A stretch of 5,031 bases of DNA from Pseudomonadota bacterium (GTDB lineage Bacteria > Pseudomonadota > Gammaproteobacteria > Pseudomonadales > Azotimanducaceae): NCBI GenBank assembly GCA_027622495.1, contig JAQBYL010000333.1, forward strand, positions 1-5,031, in the 5' to 3' direction. Shown here one piece after another: positions 1 through 5,031 of this stretch (position 1 is its first letter; each line of letters begins with the position of its first letter). The position numbers and the translations under genes are program-made. A model generated the notes under the pieces. That model was not told where the DNA came from and searched no databases. It was given only the letters and a program-made list of their open reading frames with translations.

Positions 1-2
1 AA

Positions 3-254
3 GCTGTGGTCTGTTCAGAGTCAAGGTATACCGTGACGCTGCCAGAAAAGACCTGCCTCCGGATCCGGATCCAGCATGACCTTGCGAGACCGAGTCGCGT
101 TGGCCAGTGGTCGCGGACTGAAAAAGGTCTGAAACGCAATCCCCAGTCAACCACGACAATCCTGGAAGTCATTCGCGCCTACAGTGAAGTCGTTCGCTAT
201 GTTCAGAACGTGAAGGCCCATCGCAAAGCGCCACCTGCGGAAAAGACCAGATAG
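3..254 (+). CDS. Unrecognised C-terminal open frame, partial at the left edge, convergent with the efflux operon
   Basis: The frame is open from the window edge to a TAG at 252-254, about 83 codons. The first possible start inside the window is GTG at 6, but no Shine-Dalgarno can be judged there and the frame has no stop upstream, so it is probably the tail of a longer gene. I do not recognise the protein. It is basic, with a probable amphipathic helix in the second half (ILEVIRAYSEVVRYVQNV) and a Lys/Arg/Pro-rich end (KAPPAEKTR). Codon choice from about 160 onward looks like that of a real gene (GTC, CGC, GAA, CAG, GTG). The first part is less convincing, with AGG, AGA and CGG codons and a tandem GGATCC that encodes an IRI repeat. 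It ends 22 bases from the cusA stop on the opposite strand. It could be a true gene end or a chance open frame. No function is proposed. Confidence 0.35.
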   Translation, partial: AVVCSESRYTVTLPEKTCLRIRIQHDLARPSRVGQWSRTEKGLKRNPQSTTTILEVIRAYSEVVRYVQNVKAHRKAPPAEKTR

Positions 255-257
255 CGC

Positions 258-277
258 ACTGTTCTGGCCCGAACAGT
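258..277. terminator. 20-nt dyad between convergent gene ends; possible weak bidirectional terminator
   Basis: The sequence ACTGTTC-TGGCCC-GAACAGT is a 7-bp perfect inverted repeat around a loop with a GGCC core. Its outer base touches the stop codon of the pump gene (277-279), and it lies 3 bases after the TAG of the plus-strand frame. The position between two converging ends suggests transcription termination or mRNA 3'-end protection. However, neither strand has a run of T directly after the stem: the minus strand continues GCGCTATCTGG and reaches TCTTTTCC only about 12 bases later. This is therefore not a textbook Rho-independent terminator. A protein-binding operator is an alternative. 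Confidence 0.35.
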
Positions 278-3200
278 CATTTCACGTGAACTCCACGTTC
301 CTGCAGCTGCAGAACGAAGCTGTAGATAATCGGCAGAACGAGAAGATTGAGAATCATCACCGTCGCCATGCCCCCCAGCATGGGCGCGGCAATACGATGA
401 GTGACGTCAGAGCCCGTTGCACTACTCAGCATGATTGGTATGAGCCCGGCCATCGTCGAGATCGAAGTCATCGCAACCGGCCGAACCCGTTTTGAGGTTG
501 CAGAAACGACAGCGTCCTTGATCTCTTCAAGTGACAACCCGGCCGACGCTCCCTCGCGACGCTTGGCCACTTCGGTGTCGATAAAACTCAACACCAGAAC
601 ACCAATCTCGGCGGCCATTCCGGCAAGCGCGATGAAACCGACAGCGACTGCCACGGACATGTTGTAGTCGTTGAGATATATGAGCCAGATGCCGCCAACC
701 AGCCCAAATGGAATCGAAAGCATCACCACGAGTGGTTCGGTAATGTTTCGGAAGTTCAGGTACAGAAGAAGAAAGATGATCAACAGTGTCGCCGGTGCAA
801 CGATGCTCAGGCGGGCAGCAGCGCGCTCCATGTGTTCAAACTGACCGGACCACGTGATGGTGTAGCCGGGGGGAATGATGACCTGCTCGGCCAGGACCTG
901 TTTTGCGCGGGCAACAAAACCACCGATGTCCGAGGTAGCGATGTCAATGTAAATCCAGGCGTTAGGCCGCGCATTTTCGCTCTTAATGACGGGCGGTCCG
1001 CGCTGAAACTCGATGTCAGCTACCATGGCCAGGGGTATTTGTGCCCCGGTGGGTGTGGGTATCAATACACGGCGTAAGGACTCCAGATTGTCACGAAGCT
1101 CTCTCGGGTAGCGTACGTTTACCGGGTATCGTTCCAGCCCTTCAACGGTTTCGGTGACGTTCATCCCGCCGATTGCGCTTTGAATGGTGTCCTGAACCGC
1201 GCCCACGGTAAGGCCGTATCGCGCCGCATTTTCGCGGTGGATTTTAAAGTCCAGATAGTAGCCGCCTACAGCTCGATCGCCAAAGGCTGACGTGGTTTCC
1301 GGCAGCGTCTTCATGGCCTGTTCGATACTTTGTGAAACACTTTGCAGCACCGACAGGTCGGGGCCTGAGACTTTGATGCCGACTGGAGTTTTGATACCTG
1401 TCGAGAGCATGTCGATGCGGGTCTTGATCGGCATCGTCCAGGCATTCGCCAGACCAGGAAACTGAATCGACCTGTCCATTTCGTCCATCAGCTCTTTGGT
1501 AGTCTTATCCGGATTGGGCCATTCGTGTTTTGGTTTCAGCCGGATCGTTGTTTCGATCATGGCAAGCGGTGCCGGGTCGGTTGCCGTTTCGGCCCGTCCG
1601 ATCTTGCCGAAGACATGGTGTACTTCAGGGAATGTGGCGAGAATCCTGTCGGTCTGCTGCAGGAGTTCCTTAGCTTTGGTGATGGATATCCCCGGGAAAG
1701 TAGTTGGCATATAGAGAATGTCGCCTTCGTCCAACGGGGGCATGAATTCGCTCCCGAGCTTGGAATAAGGGTAGTAGGTCGCACCCAGAAGCAGCGCCGC
1801 AGCAAACAACGTCAGCCATCGCCAGCGCATCGCAAGTGCGAGTGTTGGACCGTGGGCTGCGTGTAGAACTCGGTTAACAGGGTTCTTCTTCTCGGCAATA
1901 ATCTTGCCGCGAAGGAAATAGCCCATCATCACCGGTACCAGCGTGATCGCGAGAATGGCGGAAGCCCCCATGGCATAGGTCGCGGTAAAGGCGAGTGGGC
2001 TGAAAAGCCGGCCCTCTTGAGCCTGCATGGTAAAGATCGGTAGAAACGACACCGTGATGACGAGGAGGGAGAAAAACAGGGCCGGACCCACCTCGCGACT
2101 GGATTCGCCGATCAGGACCCATCTTTCCTGGGCCGTGGGGTCTCGACCTGTGGCTTCGCGGGCAAGCGCCAGTCGGCTGTGCGCATTTTCTACCATCACG
2201 ATTGCACCATCGACCATTGTCCCGATGGTGATCGCGATCCCGCCAAGAGACATGATGTTAGCGTTCAGCCCCTGAATATTCATCACGATAAAAGCGATCA
2301 GAATGCCGAGAGGTAGTGTGATGATGGCGACGAACGCGGAGCGTGCGTGCAGCAGAAAGATGATCACGACGAAACTCACGATGATCAACTCCTGGAGCAA
2401 CGATGTATTGAGGCTCGAAACTGCGCGCTCGATCAGGTCACCCCGGTCGTACACCGGCACGATGTCTACACCATCGGGTAGACCAGCTTTCAGTTCCTCA
2501 AGTTTCGCCCGCACGGCCTGGATTGTGCGCAACGCATTCTCACCATAACGCATGATGACGACGCCACCGGCGACCTCACCTTTGCCGTTGAGGTCTACCA
2601 ACCCACGCCGGAGTTCAGGGCCGATCTGGACGTGGGCAATGTCGCGTAAGCGGATGGGTGTGCCGTTCTCATCTACCCCGACAGGAATTGTGTTGATGTC
2701 ATCGATCGATTGCAGGTAGCCCAGACCGCGGACCATGTATTCGGTTTCTGCCATTTCCACCAGGCGACCACCGACGTCCCTGTTGGACATCTTGATCGCC
2801 ATACTTACCTTACTGAGCGGTATGTTGAACCGAAGAAGTGCATTCGGGTCGACCACGATCTGATACTGCTTTACGTAGCCGCCGACCGACGCAACCTCGG
2901 CAACGCCATTCACGGTCTGCAGTGGATAGCGCAGATACCAGTCCTGCAACGAGCGGAGTTCGGCGAGGTCATGTTTCCCCGTCGTATCGACCAATGCGTA
3001 TTCATAGATCCACCCTACACCGGTGGCGTCGGGTCCGAGGGTTGGTGTAATGCCGACGGGCAGACGGCCGCTGACATAGTTGATTGATTCCAAAACGCGC
3101 GACCGCGCCCAATACATATCGGTGCCGTCTTCGAAAATGATGTAGACGAAAGAGAAACCAAAAAACGAGTAGCCGCGAACAACCTTGGTTTTGGGCACGG

Positions 3201-3423
3201 CCAGCATAGAAGTGGTCAGTGGATAGGTAACCTGATCTTCAACCACCTGGGGTGATTGCCCCGGGTATGGTGTGAAGATGATCACCTGGACATCAGACAG
3301 GTCGGGTATCGCATCTAACGGCGCGTTTTTGTAAGCGAATGCGCCGATCACCGCGATGATGCCTGCGGCAAGCAAGACCATGAAACGATCGCGAAGAGAT
3401 GCACGGATGACCGCGTCAATCAT
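277..3423 (-). CDS. cusA: CusA-like Cu(I)/Ag(I) efflux RND transporter (HME-RND inner-membrane pump)
   Basis: This is the complete proton-driven pump of a CusCBA-type complex, a trimer in the inner membrane that exports Cu(I)/Ag(I) from periplasm or cytoplasm. At 1048 aa it matches the family length (E. coli CusA is 1047). TM1 is at about 13-30, TM2-6 at 341-505, TM7 at 533-550 and TM8-12 at 873-1040, with two large periplasmic loops between. TM4 carries GTMVDGAIVMVENAH, the Cus-type motif with the proton-relay Asp at D405; E939 is also kept. The three metal-binding Met of E. coli CusA (M573, M623, M672) correspond to M572 (ILYMP), M622 (LAMIET) and M672 (RIDMLS). The periplasmic charged residues R83, E566, D616, E624, R669 and K678 are present. 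The relay Met M391, M403, M410, M485 and M500 are kept, but M1009 is T1008. The relay lysine K984 is replaced by V983 (RVRPVAMT). The ATG start is supported by GGAG 7 nt upstream and by an N-terminus aligned with E. coli CusA. It overlaps the adaptor gene by 8 nt. Divalent-ion CzcA-type function is less likely because the Met triad is intact. Confidence 0.96.
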   Translation of the reverse strand: MIDAVIRASLRDRFMVLLAAGIIAVIGAFAYKNAPLDAIPDLSDVQVIIFTPYPGQSPQVVEDQVTYPLTTSMLAVPKTKVVRGYSFFGFSFVYIIFEDGTDMYWARSRVLESINYVSGRLPVGITPTLGPDATGVGWIYEYALVDTTGKHDLAELRSLQDWYLRYPLQTVNGVAEVASVGGYVKQYQIVVDPNALLRFNIPLSKVSMAIKMSNRDVGGRLVEMAETEYMVRGLGYLQSIDDINTIPVGVDENGTPIRLRDIAHVQIGPELRRGLVDLNGKGEVAGGVVIMRYGENALRTIQAVRAKLEELKAGLPDGVDIVPVYDRGDLIERAVSSLNTSLLQELIIVSFVVIIFLLHARSAFVAIITLPLGILIAFIVMNIQGLNANIMSLGGIAITIGTMVDGAIVMVENAHSRLALAREATGRDPTAQERWVLIGESSREVGPALFFSLLVITVSFLPIFTMQAQEGRLFSPLAFTATYAMGASAILAITLVPVMMGYFLRGKIIAEKKNPVNRVLHAAHGPTLALAMRWRWLTLFAAALLLGATYYPYSKLGSEFMPPLDEGDILYMPTTFPGISITKAKELLQQTDRILATFPEVHHVFGKIGRAETATDPAPLAMIETTIRLKPKHEWPNPDKTTKELMDEMDRSIQFPGLANAWTMPIKTRIDMLSTGIKTPVGIKVSGPDLSVLQSVSQSIEQAMKTLPETTSAFGDRAVGGYYLDFKIHRENAARYGLTVGAVQDTIQSAIGGMNVTETVEGLERYPVNVRYPRELRDNLESLRRVLIPTPTGAQIPLAMVADIEFQRGPPVIKSENARPNAWIYIDIATSDIGGFVARAKQVLAEQVIIPPGYTITWSGQFEHMERAAARLSIVAPATLLIIFLLLYLNFRNITEPLVVMLSIPFGLVGGIWLIYLNDYNMSVAVAVGFIALAGMAAEIGVLVLSFIDTEVAKRREGASAGLSLEEIKDAVVSATSKRVRPVAMTSISTMAGLIPIMLSSATGSDVTHRIAAPMLGGMATVMILNLLVLPIIYSFVLQLQERGVHVK
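281..290. repeat. Perfect 10-bp palindrome in the last codons of cusA
   Basis: TTCACGTGAA is its own reverse complement and covers the last codons (HVK) before the stop. It lies 4 bases from the 258-277 dyad and 6 bases from the 296-316 dyad. On the mRNA, ACGTG and CACGT around GAGTT could also pair as a small hairpin. It may be chance coding sequence, and its interest lies only in the clustering. Confidence 0.4.
296..316. repeat. Near-perfect 21-nt dyad within the cusA 3' end
   Basis: CGTT-C-CTGCAG-CTGCAG-AACG is a palindrome with one bulged base. Its core CTGCAGCTGCAG (301-312) is perfect. It encodes the LQLQ stretch at residues 1038-1041 of the pump, so amino-acid content explains part of it. 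With the two dyads to its left it makes the last 60 bases of the transcript rich in possible hairpins, which could stabilise the mRNA end. This role is inference. Confidence 0.35.
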
Positions 3424-4687
3424 GCTGATGCTCCGGCTGTTCCATCATTTTGGCTGTGGCTTCCTGAAGCTTGGATTCCGAATCAATGAGAAACTGAGAG
3501 GATGTGACTACTTCTTCGCCAACCGAGATGCCCTCGAGGACCGTCACAAGCCCGTTGGACTCAATGCCGGTCCTGATGTCGCGCGGCTCGAATTTACCCG
3601 GCGCGCGAACAACGAACACCTGGGTGCGACTGCCCGACCGGACAACCGCTTCAGCAGGTATGACGATGGCGTCCTGCTGCGTGTCCGTGGATATCTCGAT
3701 GTCTGCAAACATGTCAGGGCGAAGCAGGCGATCCGCGTTGTCGAACACCATGCGGACCTTGGTTGTGCGAGTCTTCGCTTCCGCATAGGGATAGATGTAA
3801 CTCAGTGTTCCGTGAAATGTTTTTCCGGGAACCGACGCAAGCGTCATTTTGACGTCATCACCCAGGTTGACCCACGGCAGTTCATACTCGTAAACGTCTG
3901 CATAAACCCACACCTGTTCGAGGTTAACCATCATGTAGAGCTCGGTACCTGGGGTAACGAACTGACCTGCCCGTGCGCCGATGCGAATGACAGTCCCGGC
4001 CCAGGGTGCATGGATGTGGATGAATTTTTTAGCTGTGCGCGTCTGTTCGAGCTCGTGAACCTGATGGTCGGGGACATCGAGAAGTTCCAATCGCTCGCGT
4101 GCACTTTCAGTGAGCTCTTTCGCGCCTCTGCTGATCTGTTCAAACGGACTGTTTTCGAGAGCAGTCTGATTGTTGAGGGCGAGCAGGTATTCCTGCTGGG
4201 CAGATACGAGCTTTGGCGAGTACAGGCTTAGAAGAATATCGTCCGGCTCGACGCGCTGCCCGGTTTTATCGACCCGGATATCTTCGATCCAGCCTTCAAC
4301 CTTCGGGTGAAGCCGCGCCATTCGTTCCTCATTGAACTCAACACGGCCAACCGTCTTGATAGTACGGCTCAGTGCTTTTCTTTGTGTAATCGCCGTTCGG
4401 ACACCGATGTTCTGAACGACAACCGGGTTAATCTCGACAGTTCCGGCAACATCAGACTTTGTTCCATTCGCATACACCGGAATGTAGTCCATCCCCATGC
4501 TGTCTTTGGCTGGAACGGGAGAGGTCACATCCGGATTCATCGGATTTCGGTAGAACAACGGTTCTGATTGTCTGTTAAATGCAGCATCTGGTGCGTCACT
4601 TGATGGAGGCTGGTGAAACAGGACAAAACCCAGCCCTAAGCCGACCACTAACATGGCAAGGGCGATCAACACTGTGGCTTTATTCAT
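3416..4687 (-). CDS. cusB: CusB-like periplasmic adaptor (membrane-fusion protein) of the Cu(I)/Ag(I) efflux complex
   Basis: This is a complete adaptor that links the pump to the outer-membrane channel and hands it metal; 423 aa against 407 for E. coli CusB. Residues 5-24 form a hydrophobic signal or anchor helix after MNKA, with no lipobox Cys, so it is not a lipoprotein. Residues 44-72 form a heavy-metal-binding segment of the CusB type (FYRNPMNPD, then SMGMDYIP). M50, M64 and M66 correspond to the Cu/Ag-binding M49, M64 and M66 of the E. coli precursor. The lipoyl halves lie at about 124-155 (HPKVEGWIEDI, GQRVEPDDILL) and 222-255 (IHIHAPWAGTV). They flank a helical hairpin at 156-218. The beta-barrel (about 255-335) and membrane-proximal domain (about 340-403) follow. 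The tail has Met and His (KMMEQPEHQHD), possibly extra metal ligands. No CusF-like domain is fused at the C-terminus. The ATG start has GAGGGGA 6 nt upstream and gives a proper signal sequence. Confidence 0.95.
   Translation of the reverse strand: MNKATVLIALAMLVVGLGLGFVLFHQPPSSDAPDAAFNRQSEPLFYRNPMNPDVTSPVPAKDSMGMDYIPVYANGTKSDVAGTVEINPVVVQNIGVRTAITQRKALSRTIKTVGRVEFNEERMARLHPKVEGWIEDIRVDKTGQRVEPDDILLSLYSPKLVSAQQEYLLALNNQTALENSPFEQISRGAKELTESARERLELLDVPDHQVHELEQTRTAKKFIHIHAPWAGTVIRIGARAGQFVTPGTELYMMVNLEQVWVYADVYEYELPWVNLGDDVKMTLASVPGKTFHGTLSYIYPYAEAKTRTTKVRMVFDNADRLLRPDMFADIEISTDTQQDAIVIPAEAVVRSGSRTQVFVVRAPGKFEPRDIRTGIESNGLVTVLEGISVGEEVVTSSQFLIDSESKLQEATAKMMEQPEHQHD
3431..3434 (-). promoter_or_regulatory. 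Ribosome binding site and 8-nt coupled start of cusA
   Basis: On the minus strand GGAG is followed by a 7-nt spacer and the cusA ATG (3421-3423). The site lies inside the last codons of the adaptor gene. The two genes share ATGATTGA (3416-3423), where the adaptor's TGA falls just after the new start. This arrangement favours translational coupling and equal output of adaptor and pump. Confidence 0.75.
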
Positions 4688-5031
4688 AGATTGTCCCCTC
4701 GCCGACGGCGGCGTCCAGTTGAGCCAGAGCCTGCTTGGCCTCGATCAGGGCCTTCCAGTACTGCAGCTCATAGTTGAACAAGGTCATCTGGCTGCGTATG
4801 AGGTTGAGGAAGTCAACTTCGCTCACCTGATAACCAGCGAGCATCGATTTCACTGTTTGCTCTGCCTGCGGCACGATTCCGGTTTCGAACAGCGAAAGTT
4901 GTTGTCTGGCACGGTTGTAGTCTGTCATCGATGCAGTGATCGCGCCTCGAACAGAGCCACGCACATCCTGCAGCGCGTAGCGGTTTGTCTGCTCATCCAG
5001 ATCACGCTGAGCAACCGCCCTGGATTGTTTT
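4680..5031 (-). CDS. TolC/CusC-family outer-membrane efflux factor, C-terminal part only
   Basis: Only the last 116 codons are present: the frame is open to the right edge and the start lies outside. The fragment is one long helical, coiled-coil-like stretch (about residues 1-47, QRDLDEQTNRYALQDVRGSV onward). It breaks at FETGIVPQAEQTV and ends with the family's closing helix: AGYQVSEVDFLNLIRSQ, then YELQYWKALIEAKQALAQLD and AAVG. The G-Y-x5-D-F-L and L-x(2)-A-x-G patterns near the end are typical of the outer-membrane efflux protein family (TolC, CusC, CzcC). It should form the trimeric channel through outer membrane and periplasm used by the adaptor and pump encoded next. Its place before cusB matches CusC. 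The N-terminal signal and any lipid-anchor Cys that would confirm CusC are not visible, so I give no symbol. The GTG at 4964 is an internal Val, not a start. Confidence 0.9.
   Translation of the reverse strand, partial: KQSRAVAQRDLDEQTNRYALQDVRGSVRGAITASMTDYNRARQQLSLFETGIVPQAEQTVKSMLAGYQVSEVDFLNLIRSQMTLFNYELQYWKALIEAKQALAQLDAAVGEGTIYE
4694..4700 (-). promoter_or_regulatory. Ribosome binding site and 8-nt coupled start of cusB
   Basis: On the minus strand GAGGGGA lies 6 nt before the adaptor ATG (4685-4687), inside the codons for the last residues (EGT) of the outer-membrane factor. The genes share ATGAATAA (4680-4687), ending in the upstream gene's TAA. The strong purine-rich site decides the start and indicates re-initiation by ribosomes finishing the upstream gene. 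Confidence 0.75.

Noticed and set aside
59..72. Tandem GGATCCGGATCC palindrome, considered as a recombination or cloning scar
   Set aside because: It is only two copies of a 6-base unit, with no flanking repeats or change in composition. Chance or a small duplication explains it.
1..172. A minus-strand frame from an ATG at 170-172, open to the left edge, which could be a fourth operon gene
   Set aside because: The translation is Arg/Trp-rich and looks like a complement-strand shadow (RFRPFSVRDHWPTRLGL). The ribosome site is weak and a dyad separates it from cusA. It cannot be excluded without sequence to the left.
1525..1866. A 113-codon plus-strand open frame antisense to the middle of cusA
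   Set aside because: It is fully contained in conserved pump sequence around the metal-binding residues M572 and M622, and its own protein has no recognisable character. It is a shadow frame.
3356..4231. A 291-codon open frame on the plus strand, opposite the cusB gene and its junction with cusA
   Set aside because: It lies antisense to a well-supported adaptor and pump. Its translation is rich in Arg, Cys and His without family features, and no ribosome site precedes it. Long antisense frames are common opposite genes with this codon use.
277..5031. Possibility that the operon is a divalent-metal (CzcCBA) or a drug-efflux system
   Set aside because: The pump has the Cus-type TM4 motif and the three metal-binding methionines, and the adaptor has the Cus-type methionine segment. 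These favour Cu(I)/Ag(I). The valine at position 983 is the only Czc-like sign.

Overview
The window is almost filled by the 3' end of one heavy-metal efflux operon, read on the minus strand in the order outer-membrane factor, periplasmic adaptor, RND pump. It suggests a Gram-negative bacterium, most likely a gammaproteobacterium: the parts form a tripartite system spanning two membranes, the pump and adaptor align residue by residue (from memory) with Escherichia coli CusA and CusB, and base composition looks moderate (about 50-55% G+C by eye). I cannot name a genus. Nothing shows whether it is chromosomal or on a plasmid.

Layout, in the direction of transcription (right to left). From 5031 to 4680 lies the C-terminal 116 codons of a TolC/CusC-type outer-membrane factor whose start is outside the window. 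From 4687 to 3416 lies a complete CusB-like membrane-fusion protein of 423 aa, with an N-terminal methionine metal-binding segment. From 3423 to 277 lies a complete CusA-like pump of 1048 aa. Both junctions overlap by exactly 8 nt (ATGAATAA and ATGATTGA), and each start has a good Shine-Dalgarno sequence inside the preceding gene. The three are therefore almost certainly one translationally coupled unit. The operon promoter, any CusRS-type control genes and any CusF chaperone gene are not in this window.

Together the proteins should form a CusCBA-type complex. CusB-like adaptors collect Cu(I)/Ag(I) in the periplasm through methionines. The CusA-like trimer binds the ion with a three-methionine site and uses the proton gradient to drive it into the outer-membrane channel. 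The substrate call is well supported because the CusA methionine triad (M572, M622, M672 here) and the CusB triad (M50, M64, M66 here) are both present. Two positions differ from E. coli CusA: the proton-relay lysine (K984) is valine here, and one relay methionine (M1009) is threonine.

The left 254 bases hold only an open plus-strand frame that enters from the window edge and ends just short of the pump's stop codon. I do not recognise its product. Between the two convergent ends sits a 20-nt dyad, followed inside the cusA 3' end by two more palindromes, so this is a plausible but non-canonical termination or mRNA-end region. I see no mobile element, CRISPR array, tRNA or rRNA, and no new system: this is a well-built example of a known efflux operon.
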